Shown here: piece by piece, positions 36,118-45,102 of the stretch
Numbering within the stretch: position 1 is the first letter of the stretch
Layout of the letters: each line of letters starts with the position of its first letter
Source: Planctomycetota bacterium
Lineage (GTDB): Bacteria > Planctomycetota > UBA1135 > JACQFD01
DNA length: 64,000 nucleotides
Direction: 5' to 3'
Assembly (NCBI GenBank): GCA_016200225.1
Contig: JACQFD010000021.1
Location: 372,001 to 436,000 of the forward strand
Notes under the pieces: generated by a model
Told to the model about the DNA's origin: nothing
The model's input: only the letters and a program-made list of their open reading frames with translations
Database searches by the model: none
Program-made: the position numbers and the translations under genes

Positions 36118-37506
36118 TCAGGCGGGCGTCTGACCTGCGCCGCGGATCGCAGCCGCGGTGAAGCCCGCCGCGATCGCCTCCTCCTCCGTCGCAAACGCGA
36201 CCAGATTTTCGGCTTTGATGCGATTCACTTCAGATGAGGCGCCGGCGTGGTAGTGCCGTGTGCTGGAGCAGCCGACAAATTCGACGACCCGTTCGGCATC
36301 GCAAAAAACGCATCGCAAACAAAGGGGTTCGCGGGATGCTAATACAAATTCCGGATTCAAATAACGCCGCTCGGATTCGGTAATACAATTTTGATTATTA
36401 CATTCGATCGTCGTGCGCACGCGCGCCGAAATCCGCGCGCGAGGCTCGACTGCCGCCGCGGGAAAGTTAAATTTACCGAGCAACATGCCGATGACGGCCA
36501 TGCGCACGGGCACGCCGCGGGCGGCTTGTTGAAAATAAATGGAACGCGGATCCTCGTCGAGGTCGTAACCGAGTTCGTCGACGCGAGGCAGCGGATGCAA
36601 AACTACAGTTTCACGGAATTTCGCGCCCGAAAGCGCCAACCGGTCGACGCGAAAGTAAGCATTCGCATTCGTTATCTTTTCCGCTTCGGAATAACGTTCG
36701 CGCTGCGGCCGGGTTACATAAACGGCGTCGAATTTCTTAACATTCACTTCGCGAATATCCGTAAATAAAGATAATTGGTGCGGCCGCTCCGGCGTGAAAT
36801 ACATCGCATCCATGCGGGGAGCGATGCTCGACAAATCCTGCATTTCGACGCGGTGCGGTTCGACGCGGTATTGTTCCTTCAATCGATGAATAACGTAATC
36901 CGGCATCTCGAATCCCGGCTGCGGCGCGCAGACGAGGTTGGCGCCGAAGCGCGCGAGTGCATAAACGAACGAATGGATCGTGCGCGAATACTTCAAATCG
37001 CCGGTCAACACGACGTCCAATCCCTCGATCCGGCCCTTTTCCACTTTTAATGAATACAAATCGCACAATGTTTGCGTCGGATGCTCGTGCGAGCCGTCGC
37101 CGGCGTTGACTACAGGTACGCGCGCGTAGCGCTTTGCTACATTTGCCGAACCCTCGCGCGGATGGCGCAGCACGAGCACGTCCGCATACGCGCTCACGAC
37201 GCGCACCGTGTCCGCGAGCGATTCGCCCTTCGACGCGGAAGACGCGCGCATGTCGGCGGCCGAGATGACGCCGCCGCCTAATCTTTGCATCGACGATTCG
37301 AACGAAAGGCGCGTTCGCGTCGAAGGTTCATAAAACAAACTCGCGAGAATCTGTCCCGGGCAGATCGATACAAATTCCGACGGATCTTTACTAATCCGAT
37401 CGGCGATTGCAAATATTTCGAGAATTTCCTCGTTGGTTAAATCATCAATTGAAACGAGGTGACGTAATGTCGATGAACGATCGTCGGAGCTGTTTCTCGA
37501 GGTCAC
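36118..37506 (-). CDS. pyrB: Aspartate carbamoyltransferase fused to a PyrI-type zinc domain and an Ada-like tail
   Basis: Residues about 1-345 are a complete PyrB catalytic chain: FYEPSTRTRLSFE, SKGESLADT, HPTQTLCDLYSL and HPLPRVDELG. It makes carbamoyl-aspartate in pyrimidine synthesis. The next about 60 residues carry CNNQNC ... LRCVFC, the C-x4-C / C-x2-C ligand set of the PyrI zinc domain. The PyrI allosteric nucleotide-binding domain is absent. The last about 50 residues (STRHYHAGASSEVNRI to EEEAIAAGF) resemble the small Ada-type zinc module (YHxxxC ... EAxxAGYRPC) with its cysteines lost. The start is GTG 37506, 11 bases after the oxidoreductase gene. Last gene of the dnaB-bamA-lpxC run. 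The catalytic assignment is certain; the tail is interpretation. Confidence 0.92.
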   Translation of the reverse strand: MTSRNSSDDRSSTLRHLVSIDDLTNEEILEIFAIADRISKDPSEFVSICPGQILASLFYEPSTRTRLSFESSMQRLGGGVISAADMRASSASKGESLADTVRVVSAYADVLVLRHPREGSANVAKRYARVPVVNAGDGSHEHPTQTLCDLYSLKVEKGRIEGLDVVLTGDLKYSRTIHSFVYALARFGANLVCAPQPGFEMPDYVIHRLKEQYRVEPHRVEMQDLSSIAPRMDAMYFTPERPHQLSLFTDIREVNVKKFDAVYVTRPQRERYSEAEKITNANAYFRVDRLALSGAKFRETVVLHPLPRVDELGYDLDEDPRSIYFQQAARGVPVRMAVIGMLLGKFNFPAAAVEPRARISARVRTTIECNNQNCITESERRYLNPEFVLASREPLCLRCVFCDAERVVEFVGCSSTRHYHAGASSEVNRIKAENLVAFATEEEAIAAGFTAAAIRGAGQTPA

Positions 37507-37517
37507 GAGCCTTTATG

Positions 37518-38540
37518 TTACCCGCGCCAGATTTGCCGGTCCATCGCGTCCATGATTCGAGTCGCGGCTTCGAGCGCGCGCCGGCCTTCCTCACCCGAAC
37601 ACGGATTGGGTCCGCTCCCGCGAACCGCGGCGAGAAATGCTTCAATTTCGGCGCGCAACGGCTCCTCCCCCTCCGGCGAGCGAACTTCGCGGACGTCGAG
37701 CAATCCGCTGAACACGAACGAGCGCGCATCTGGAATCGTCGACGGATCGAGGCCCGCGAGCCGGCCGCGCTCGGCGTCGAATCGCGGACCTTTCTTTACT
37801 AAAAGCGCGTAGCGTTTTTGTAAATCGATCGAAATGTAGCCTTCCGGCGAAAAAAAGCGCATGCGGCGCAGCGGCTCGAGCGACGCGCGGCTGGCGGTGA
37901 TGTTGGCGACGCAGCCGTTTTCGAAACGGACGCGCGCGTTGGCGATGTCCTCCGAATTTGTAAAAAGCGAGCCGCCGACGGCGTCGACGTGCGCGATCGG
38001 CGAATCGACGATTCGAAGTAACAAATCCAGATCGTGAATCATCAGATCCAGAACGACGCCGACGTCTTGAGAACGAAACGAAAATGGCGCGAGCCGGTGA
38101 ACTTCGGCGAAGCGCGGTTTTAGTGATATTTCATGAACCGCGCGGATGATCGGATTGAACCGTTCGGAGTGGCCGACGGATAATACAGTTTTTCCGTCGC
38201 GCGCCGCGGCGAGCATCGCGTCGGCCTCTTCGAGCGAGGCGGCGATGGGTTTTTCGACGAGGACGGCGATCCCCGAACGCAGGAGCGGAATTGAGATTTC
38301 CGCGTGCTGGCTCGTGGTCGCGGCCACCGAAACGACGTCGACGCCGCCTGGAATATCCGTTATTTTATCGTAAGCGTTCGTTTTATAAATTTCCGCAAGC
38401 GCTTTGGCCTTGTCCGCGCGCACGTCGACGACGCCCACGAGCTCGGCGTGCGGAATTTCGCTATAAATTCGCGCGTGTATCTTGCCGAGATGTCCCGCGC
38501 CCACGACGGCGGCGCGGAGTTTTTTTGGTTCCTTTGACAT
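37518..38540 (-). CDS. Gfo/Idh/MocA-family oxidoreductase, possibly UDP-GlcNAc 3-dehydrogenase-like
   Basis: 340 residues: Rossmann fold with AAVVGAGHLGKIHARIY (GxGxxG), the VEKPIAAS lysine motif after VSVAATTSQHAE, and a C-terminal GFO_IDH_MocA domain with LDLMIHDLDLLLRI. The family oxidises sugars with NAD(P). The gene is 13 bases downstream of lpxC-fabZ. In some bacteria a member of this family, GnnA, oxidises UDP-GlcNAc to make the 2,3-diamino sugar of lipid A. Its place beside lpxC hints at the same role, though the GnnB aminotransferase partner is not in the window. The substrate is therefore inference. Confidence 0.88.
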   Translation of the reverse strand: MSKEPKKLRAAVVGAGHLGKIHARIYSEIPHAELVGVVDVRADKAKALAEIYKTNAYDKITDIPGGVDVVSVAATTSQHAEISIPLLRSGIAVLVEKPIAASLEEADAMLAAARDGKTVLSVGHSERFNPIIRAVHEISLKPRFAEVHRLAPFSFRSQDVGVVLDLMIHDLDLLLRIVDSPIAHVDAVGGSLFTNSEDIANARVRFENGCVANITASRASLEPLRRMRFFSPEGYISIDLQKRYALLVKKGPRFDAERGRLAGLDPSTIPDARSFVFSGLLDVREVRSPEGEEPLRAEIEAFLAAVRGSGPNPCSGEEGRRALEAATRIMDAMDRQIWRG

Positions 38541-38553
38541 TTGTAATAATAAC

Positions 38554-39846
38554 TTACGGCTCGCGCATCGTAAATGTAAACTGCGCTTCCGCGACGAGTT
38601 TTCCCGCCACCAACGCCTTGCCGAAAACGCTTCCCATGTTTTCGCGGAATCGTAGTGTTTCGACTTCGATGCGGAGTTGATCGCCCGGAAAAACCGCGCC
38701 GCGAAGTTTGACGCGGTCGATCGCCCACATCACGGCGAGCTTTCCGGTGTTTTCGAGGCGTCTTAACAATAAAACTCCGGCGAGCTGCGCCATCGCCTCG
38801 AGAATGAGCACGCCCGGCATGATGGGATTGCCCGGGTAGTGTCCCTGAAAAAACGGCTCGTTTATTGTTACATTCTTGAGCCCGACCGCGCGCCGGTAAC
38901 CATCGCGTTCGATGACGCGATCGATCAATAAGAAAGGATAACGATGCGGCAGCACCGATTGAATTTCGCGAATGTCGACGAAGGAGGGAGTCTTGATTTC
39001 CCCCATGTCCTCGCGCTGCCGCATTTCGTCGACGAGTTTCTTTACGAGTTCCTGATTTAAAGAATGTCCGCTGCGCGACGCGACGATATGCGCGTTCAGA
39101 TCGACGCCGACCAGCGACAGATCGCCGATCAAATCCAAGACTTTATGACGGACAGGTTCGTCGGGAACGCGGAAAACCGGCGTTTCATTAGGATTGAGAA
39201 CCACGGTGTTCTCCGCGTTCGCGCCCTTGCCGAGCCCGGCTTTCAGTAACATATCGACTTCTTCGGCGAGACAGAACGTTCGCGCAGGCGCGATTTCGTT
39301 AATAAAAGTCTGGGAATCCACTTTGCATGAATAATTTTGCGACTGGATCCCCGGAAAACGAAAATCGCCGAGATATTGTATTGTCAGCCCCGATTCCTGT
39401 GGATAGGCACAAATCGAATTATCGCGTTCGCGGACCGCGACCGGTTCCGCCGGCGAAAACGAACGCCGCTCGGCGCGTTGTTCGACGACGCCCGATTCCA
39501 TCAACTTTTCGGCGAGCACGCGCGCCGATCCGTCGACGCCCGGCACTTCCGGACCGTCGAGTTCGACATGTAAATTATCAATATTGAGCGCGTTGCAGCA
39601 CGCCAATAAATGCTCGACGGTATCGATCTCCGCAGTGCCGATTCTTAGCGTCGTGCGGCGTTGCGAAGTCGCGAGCGAATCGGCGCGCGCGGGAACTTCG
39701 GGCGAATCGGCGACGTCGGTTCTGTGAAAAACGATTCCATTGCCGGCCGGTCCGGGAATGACGCGCATCCGAACCGTTTTACCCGTGTGCAGGCCCACCC
39801 CCGTGATTTCGAAGGCGGTGCGTATGGTGCGCTGGCTGCGAGGCAA
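38554..39846 (-). CDS. lpxC-fabZ: Bifunctional LpxC-FabZ: lipid A deacetylase fused to hydroxyacyl-ACP dehydratase
   Basis: The N-terminal about 275 residues are LpxC, the UDP-3-O-acyl-GlcNAc deacetylase that commits lipid A synthesis. Zinc ligands are H79 (TVEHLLAC), H234 and D238 (RHKVLDLIGDL); the general-acid histidine is in SGHSLNQELVKK. After a short linker come about 150 residues of FabZ: LPHRYPFLLIDRV, the catalytic GHYPGNPIMPGVLILEAMAQ segment and a hot-dog fold. FabZ makes the unsaturated acyl-ACP for membrane lipids. This fusion is known from Bacteroidota, Chlorobiota, Planctomycetota and some others. The TTG start at 39846 is 51 bases after skp and has no clear Shine-Dalgarno. Confidence 0.95.
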   Translation of the reverse strand: MPRSQRTIRTAFEITGVGLHTGKTVRMRVIPGPAGNGIVFHRTDVADSPEVPARADSLATSQRRTTLRIGTAEIDTVEHLLACCNALNIDNLHVELDGPEVPGVDGSARVLAEKLMESGVVEQRAERRSFSPAEPVAVRERDNSICAYPQESGLTIQYLGDFRFPGIQSQNYSCKVDSQTFINEIAPARTFCLAEEVDMLLKAGLGKGANAENTVVLNPNETPVFRVPDEPVRHKVLDLIGDLSLVGVDLNAHIVASRSGHSLNQELVKKLVDEMRQREDMGEIKTPSFVDIREIQSVLPHRYPFLLIDRVIERDGYRRAVGLKNVTINEPFFQGHYPGNPIMPGVLILEAMAQLAGVLLLRRLENTGKLAVMWAIDRVKLRGAVFPGDQLRIEVETLRFRENMGSVFGKALVAGKLVAEAQFTFTMREP

Positions 39847-39897
39847 GGAAATGGTTAATTTAACAGAATCGCGACGCTTGAGATGCCGCGACGGCGG

Positions 39898-40581
39898 TCA
39901 TTTGTTTCCTTGTGTATTGTTAGTGTTGGACGCGGACTTGCCGTTCGCGGGTTTGCTCGCCGCGTTCGCCGGTTGGGTCACGGTCGCCTGAAGCAGCTTC
40001 AAAACGTCGTCGGTGACGTCGAGATCCTTCGAATACCACAATACTTGGCGCACGACGGCGCGCTCATATTTGCCGTTCAAATCGTCGTCGATCGTGGAAT
40101 CTTCGTCCTGCACGACAAACACCGCGTCGATACCGTTTTTCTCCGCCCATTTGCCCGCGATCGACTGAATTTGTTGATATTCCGAGACAAGAATGCGGAG
40201 GCGCCGTTCGTACTTTTCTTTTTTGAATACTTCCAAATCGTACTTGAGAGCCGAAGCTTCGAGCGCGATTTCGCGTTCGCGCCGCCGCGTGTCGTCCGTC
40301 GACCCGCCCGCCGAGAGCGTGGTAAGTTCGTCGTTTTTTTGTTGTAACATCTTCTGGCGGCCCTGGAGCGCATCGGTCCGCTGGTCGAAGTCGCTTTTGA
40401 ATTCGACCTGAAGCTTTTTCGCGTAATCCCACCCTTCGAGAGCTTTATTTAAATTTACAAAACGATAATTCGGTTTCGTCGCGGTCCGCGCGTTTTCGGT
40501 GTTGCCGGAAACGGAAGCTCCGGCCGCGCCCAAAAGCAGAACCGAGCATAGAGCAACACTTCGGAGAAGAATCGATGTCAT
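39898..40581 (-). CDS. skp: Skp/OmpH-family periplasmic chaperone
   Basis: 227 residues: signal peptide (hydrophobic core about 8-22), then FVNLNKALEGWDYAKKLQ, the usual OmpH beginning. A long coiled-coil tentacle follows (about 55-150, charged, QGRQKMLQQKNDEL), then the return strand IDAVFVVQDEDSTID. The C-terminal tail is Ala/Asn-rich and longer than in Skp of enterobacteria. It holds unfolded outer-membrane proteins for delivery to BamA. It lies between bamA and lpxC-fabZ, the conserved order. Confidence 0.9.
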   Translation of the reverse strand: MTSILLRSVALCSVLLLGAAGASVSGNTENARTATKPNYRFVNLNKALEGWDYAKKLQVEFKSDFDQRTDALQGRQKMLQQKNDELTTLSAGGSTDDTRRREREIALEASALKYDLEVFKKEKYERRLRILVSEYQQIQSIAGKWAEKNGIDAVFVVQDEDSTIDDDLNGKYERAVVRQVLWYSKDLDVTDDVLKLLQATVTQPANAASKPANGKSASNTNNTQGNK

Positions 40582-40699
40582 GGCGATTTATGATAATTTA
40601 CTAAAGTGGAACTTTTTTTTGCGTTGGAACGGGAATGGTTCGGTTTGTTACGCGGCCCAGCGGCGCGGCGCGGGCCGGACATTGGATATCGGACATTTG

Positions 40700-43234
40700 C
40701 TAGAACTGGCCAATTGTAAACGAGAGGACTCGCAGATCATCGGTGCGATAGCGGAGCCACGGCACGCCGAGGTGAATTGCGATTGGAAGCTGCGGCAGGA
40801 ACGGAATCCGGACGCGGATGCCGACGCCAACGCTGGAGCGGATCTTAAGCAGATTGTCGTCGTGCGTGTCGAGACCCTCGGCGCCCCAATCTGTAAACAC
40901 CACACCTCGGAAAACCTCGACGTCTTCGTCGCGGCCCGGCAACCGCGTCGCGAAAAGCGGAAATCGATATTCGACCGTGCCGACATAATAGGCTTCGCCG
41001 CCGAGCGGTTTTCCGAGCGCAACCGGTCCGACGCCGCGATATTGGAATCCGCGCAGCGATCCCTCGCCGCCGAGAAAGAAGCGTTCGGAATAGGGCACAC
41101 CCTGATCGCCGCCATAGGGAAAAGCGACGCCGACGCGCCCTTGAAATAGCAACGTGTGGGAATGACCTTCGGCGTTCAATCCGAGCGGTTCCCAATGACG
41201 GACGACCAAATTTGTTTTCTCAAAATCAAATTGTCCCGCGAGCGGTCCGCCTGAGGATTCCTGTTCGAGGCGCGCCGAAAATCCACGCGTCGGCTCGATC
41301 GGAAGATCGGTGTCATGATAACTGATGCCGAATCTTAAGGATCGCAAATCGTGGTTGCCGCGCTGATCGAATAAAATCGCGGGCGCGTCGGCGTCGATTT
41401 GAGTTAAATTAATATTCTCGTTTCGAATTGTAGCGTCAATCGACAAATTTTCGGTCAACGATTTGCCGAGCGTCAACTGTTCGCCGAAGCGGTCCTCGCG
41501 GTGCGTCGGAAGTCGGCGAACGCGAAAATACAAATCGCCCGAAAAATACCAGCGTTTGATATGGTCGCCGAATAAGTCGGGTTCGGCGAAACGCAGGTCG
41601 AATTGCGATAATTGCAATCCGGGCGCGATCGAAAGGCTCAAATCCTGGCCCGCGCCGGTGAACGCGGTGCCGTCGGCGACTTCCGGAATCGCGTTGCCGA
41701 TCGACGTCGGCGTATTCTCAATATTAAAATTTCGTTTTTGGAATGTTATCGATACGAACGGACCGTCGTTCGAACTAATGCCGCCCGCGAATAGTACAGA
41801 TCCGGTTTTCCCTTCGGCGACCGACACTTCGATGTCTTTCCACGCCGGATCGGGCGTGTCGACGAATCGATAATTTAATATTCCGCCGGCCGTGTCGAAA
41901 TAATTCAACGCCTCGAGACGCTGCATGGATCGTTCGATTTCCGGTTGATTGACCTGCTCCCCGGGATTGAACGTCAATTCGCGGCGGATGATCCGATCCT
42001 GCGTAATTGTATTTCCGGAAATACGAATATCGCGAATGCGCTTCGGCGAGTTTTCGCCGACTTCATAAGTAATATCGACGAGCGCCTCGTTTTCGTCCTC
42101 GTGAAATCCTTCGCCGGGCGGAAGTTTAAAATCCCACGAATCGCTGAGCGAAATATGTTTAGGAAAACCGTTTTCTCCGTAAAAACGCTGGATCGCGCGG
42201 TAGTCGCGGAGGACGGCGTCGAATGTATAAGGATCGCCCGGCTTTAATTTAACTTTATCCAGAATTTCCTGTTTGGAGAACGACCGCACTCCCGTGACAT
42301 CGACGGATGCGACGCGATAGAGCGGCCCTTCGCCGATCAAAATCGTTAAATCCACGGATGTTCCATCCTCGGAAAACCGCGGCGGAAGACACTCGACGAC
42401 CGCGTCGCGGTAACCCTCGTTTCTGTAAAATTTGCGAAGCGCGACGAGATCCTGACGGAGTTTTTTTTCCGAATATTCGCTTCCGTGGAAAAATAAGAAC
42501 TTCCCGTGCAAATCCATGGAACTCGACAAATGCTGGCCGAGACCGAGAAACGTATGCGCGGGGAATTTTACATTTCCCGTGAATTCAATATTCGCAATCT
42601 TAACGACCGGCCCCTCCATGACGTCGTAAATGGCCTTGTGATTCTCGGGGTCGATGCGCCAGCGGACGTCGGCGAATACATATCCGCGATCATGATAAAA
42701 ACGGCGCACTTCGCCCGCGATCCGGTTGGCTTCGAGCTGATCGAGATTGCCTCCGGCCGGGACGTTGATCGAATCTAATAATTCTCTTTGTGTAAATTGA
42801 AGATTTCCGCGCACTTCTATCAAATTCGCAGACGCCGTTTCCGTCACGCGAACGTAGATGCGCACGGGCGAAGCCGGATTTCCCGGAAGCAACTGTTCGA
42901 CGCGGATTTCCTCGACGCGAACGCGGATGCGTTGCCACAAAAACTTCATTCCGGCGCGGACCGCCTGCGAATCGTAGTTTTTACCGATCTTGATTTCTAA
43001 ATAATCCAGAATCTGTTGTTCGGTGTACGCGAGGTTACCCTCGACGCGCGCGTCGCGAACTTCGGCGCCCTTTCCATCCCCCTGCTTCGATTCGTCCTGC
43101 GTCGCCGTCGGATTCGGAGCGGCGGACGCGACACGTCCGAATCCGACGCATGCAAATAGTGCGAACCCCAAAAATGAGTGCCGCAGCGTCGCGAAAACCA
43201 GATGTCTTTGAGAATGCCCGACGCGCTGGCTCAA
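40700..43234 (-). CDS. bamA: Outer membrane protein assembly factor BamA
   Basis: 844 residues. Signal peptide to about residue 39, then five POTRA domains (starting about 55, 140, 215, 310 and 410, each with a VxxIxxxGN-type strand). A 16-strand barrel carries GGEGSLRGFQYRGVGP, the conserved loop 6 RGF motif. The chain ends in phenylalanine, the usual recognition residue. It inserts barrel proteins into the outer membrane. The start is TTG 43234, overlapping the dnaB stop (TTGA) with GGAG seven bases before it. Followed by skp. Confidence 0.95.
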   Translation of the reverse strand: MSQRVGHSQRHLVFATLRHSFLGFALFACVGFGRVASAAPNPTATQDESKQGDGKGAEVRDARVEGNLAYTEQQILDYLEIKIGKNYDSQAVRAGMKFLWQRIRVRVEEIRVEQLLPGNPASPVRIYVRVTETASANLIEVRGNLQFTQRELLDSINVPAGGNLDQLEANRIAGEVRRFYHDRGYVFADVRWRIDPENHKAIYDVMEGPVVKIANIEFTGNVKFPAHTFLGLGQHLSSSMDLHGKFLFFHGSEYSEKKLRQDLVALRKFYRNEGYRDAVVECLPPRFSEDGTSVDLTILIGEGPLYRVASVDVTGVRSFSKQEILDKVKLKPGDPYTFDAVLRDYRAIQRFYGENGFPKHISLSDSWDFKLPPGEGFHEDENEALVDITYEVGENSPKRIRDIRISGNTITQDRIIRRELTFNPGEQVNQPEIERSMQRLEALNYFDTAGGILNYRFVDTPDPAWKDIEVSVAEGKTGSVLFAGGISSNDGPFVSITFQKRNFNIENTPTSIGNAIPEVADGTAFTGAGQDLSLSIAPGLQLSQFDLRFAEPDLFGDHIKRWYFSGDLYFRVRRLPTHREDRFGEQLTLGKSLTENLSIDATIRNENINLTQIDADAPAILFDQRGNHDLRSLRFGISYHDTDLPIEPTRGFSARLEQESSGGPLAGQFDFEKTNLVVRHWEPLGLNAEGHSHTLLFQGRVGVAFPYGGDQGVPYSERFFLGGEGSLRGFQYRGVGPVALGKPLGGEAYYVGTVEYRFPLFATRLPGRDEDVEVFRGVVFTDWGAEGLDTHDDNLLKIRSSVGVGIRVRIPFLPQLPIAIHLGVPWLRYRTDDLRVLSFTIGQF

Positions 43235-44625
43235 CGGTCTTCTCCGCGGCCGTACGCGAGGTTGCCAAATCGGGTGGAACCGCTGTTGAACGCTAACATA
43301 ACGGTATCGGTGGGACCATTGCGCTGTTTTGCAATAATGATCTCCGCTTTGCCAGTGTTTTCCTCGGTCCGTTTATACATTTCCTCGCGATAGAGCATGA
43401 TCACGACGTCCGCGTCCTGTTCGATCGATCCCGACTCGCGCAAATCCGCGAGCCGCGGCCGCCGTTCTTCCTTTTCGGTACTGCGATTCAACTGCGACAG
43501 CGCGACGACGGGAACTTCGAGTTCGCGCGCCATCGACTTTAATGATCTCGAAATCGCGGAAATTTCCTGCACGCGATTGTCGTGGCCGGGCGCCGTGATC
43601 AATTGTAAATAATCGACGATGACGAGGTCGAGTTCCTTGCGCGCGCGAAGGCGGCGCGCACGGGCCCGAATTGTAAACGGCGTCTGCGTACCGGAATCGT
43701 CGATCCAGATGTTTGCTTGCGAAAGCCGCGATGCGGCATCGCCAAGGCGATGTAACTGATCGTCGGGGAGCTTTCCCGTGCGAAGAGCGTGCGAGTCCAC
43801 TCCCGCGTCCGCGCAAAGTATACGATTCGTCAATTCGTCGTCGCTCATTTCCATACTAAAAACCGCGACGCCGACGCGTTTTTTGTTTTGCGACGAGGGA
43901 TTCAGAAACGCGGTCGCGGCATTGACGGCGACGTTTAATGCGAGCGCCGTTTTTCCCATGCCGGGCCGTCCCGCGATAATTACTAATTGTCCGGGGTGGA
44001 GACCTGTCGTGAGATCATCCAAATCATAAAATCCGGTCTCGATGCCCGTGTGGCGCGCGCCGCGATCGCGGCTGTTTTCGATTCGTCGAATCGCGCCGGG
44101 AAGTAAATCATTCAATTTCGAGCCCGCGCTCGACTGCTCGCGGTTGGCGATCTCAAAGACTTTTCGTTCGGCTTCGTCGAGCACGGCGCGGATGCCGCCC
44201 GCGTCGTCCGGCGGCGGCGGCGCTTTGGATAATTCAACAATTTCGTTTCCGACGAGGCAGAGTCCGCGCAGCGCCGAATAGTCGCGCACGATCTGCGCGT
44301 GTTTCATCAAATTCGTCGACGTCGGAACCCGTTCGGCGAGCGTTACGAGATATTCGCGGCCACCGGCGATGCGCAGGTCCTCGCGGCGTTCGAGCTCGTC
44401 GCCAACTGTAATATAATCGACCGCGAATCCCTGATCCCACACGGATCGCACCGCGCGGAAAATACGTTCGTGCCGTTTATCGTCAAAATCCGCGGGCTGC
44501 AGAATCTCAAAAACGTCGTGAACCGTTTCGCGGTCATGCGGATCGACCAGAATCGAACCCAACACAGCGGCCTCGGCTTCGGGGTCGGCAAGCCTGCGGC
44601 GCGGATCTGTTGCAATCGTGGTCAC
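43231..44625 (-). CDS. dnaB: Replicative DNA helicase DnaB
   Basis: 464 residues, standard length. The N-terminal domain (ADPEAEAAVLGSILVD) is followed by a linker and a RecA-type core: Walker A GRPGMGKTAL, VFSMEMS, Walker B LVIVDYLQLI, an SQLNRS segment, LRESGSIEQDADVV and a KQRNGPT end. Hexameric 5'-3' helicase of the replisome. No intein. The GTG start at 44625 is followed by the typical early TTIATDP. It stands after rplI on the same strand, the common rpsF-rpsR-rplI-dnaB order, with a 477-base gap that holds a MITE-like element. Confidence 0.97.
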   Translation of the reverse strand: MTTIATDPRRRLADPEAEAAVLGSILVDPHDRETVHDVFEILQPADFDDKRHERIFRAVRSVWDQGFAVDYITVGDELERREDLRIAGGREYLVTLAERVPTSTNLMKHAQIVRDYSALRGLCLVGNEIVELSKAPPPPDDAGGIRAVLDEAERKVFEIANREQSSAGSKLNDLLPGAIRRIENSRDRGARHTGIETGFYDLDDLTTGLHPGQLVIIAGRPGMGKTALALNVAVNAATAFLNPSSQNKKRVGVAVFSMEMSDDELTNRILCADAGVDSHALRTGKLPDDQLHRLGDAASRLSQANIWIDDSGTQTPFTIRARARRLRARKELDLVIVDYLQLITAPGHDNRVQEISAISRSLKSMARELEVPVVALSQLNRSTEKEERRPRLADLRESGSIEQDADVVIMLYREEMYKRTEENTGKAEIIIAKQRNGPTDTVMLAFNSGSTRFGNLAYGRGEDR

Positions 44626-44665
44626 CTGAATAATCTACAATTTCAAATATTAGCTATCTCTGATG

Positions 44666-44693
44666 AATTTAACGATATTTCAATAACAATCAA
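44666..44693 (-). promoter_or_regulatory. Possible promoter for dnaB
   Basis: On the minus strand TTGATT (44693-44688) and TAAATT (44671-44666) are separated by 16 bases, about 40 bases before the dnaB GTG. The region is AT-rich compared with the genes around it. Only the spacing and resemblance to sigma-70 hexamers support it. Confidence 0.3.
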
Positions 44694-44775
44694 AGTCCGC
44701 GCTGGATTTTTTGTTATATTAGTCAACTGCGCTGGGCACGAAAAAAAGGAGACGCCGACAGGCGCGTACAATTCT

Positions 44776-44939
44776 TAGAAGTGGTTTCATAAATATCTCG
44801 AATGGCGAGCGCGAGCAATCGTTGGCCAGCGCAAGGCGACTCGCCGCAGGCGACCCAGCGGGGTCGCCGAGGACGAGGCAACGATGCGATGGACGACGAG
44901 GGCCGCGCGCAGCCCGATAGACTTATGAAACCACTTCTA
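44776..44939. mobile_element. MITE-like element with 17-bp terminal inverted repeats
   Basis: A 164-bp unit is bounded by perfect 17-bp inverted repeats (44776-44792 and 44923-44939). Both ends start with TA, as expected for Tc1/mariner-IS630-type insertion at TA. The interior is GC-rich with no ORF and holds nested inverted repeats (ATCGTTG/CAACGAT, GGCGACCC/GGGTCGCC). The whole unit could therefore fold as one long cruciform or RNA hairpin. It interrupts the rplI-dnaB spacer. No transposase is present in the window. Alternatively a structured RNA or a bidirectional terminator. Confidence 0.75.
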
Positions 44940-45055
44940 GTAATCACGCGCGCAACGCACGCCCTCGGCGCGCGAAACGATCTTGTACCCTCGAACGGTC
45001 CGCGACGCTACGGCCCGCTCAAAAAACTTTTTTGTAAAGAATCGCGCCGCAAATT

Positions 45056-45086
45056 CCGGCCCGGACATTTTCGGCGTCCGGACCGG
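45056..45086 (-). terminator. Hairpin after rplI, possible terminator
   Basis: An 11-bp GC stem with one mismatch (45056-45066/45076-45086, 9-base loop) lies about 17 bases past the rplI stop. The minus-strand tail (AATTTGCGG) is only weakly T-rich, so termination there is uncertain. Confidence 0.5.
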
Positions 45087-45102
45087 ATTGTTAACAATTC
45101 GC

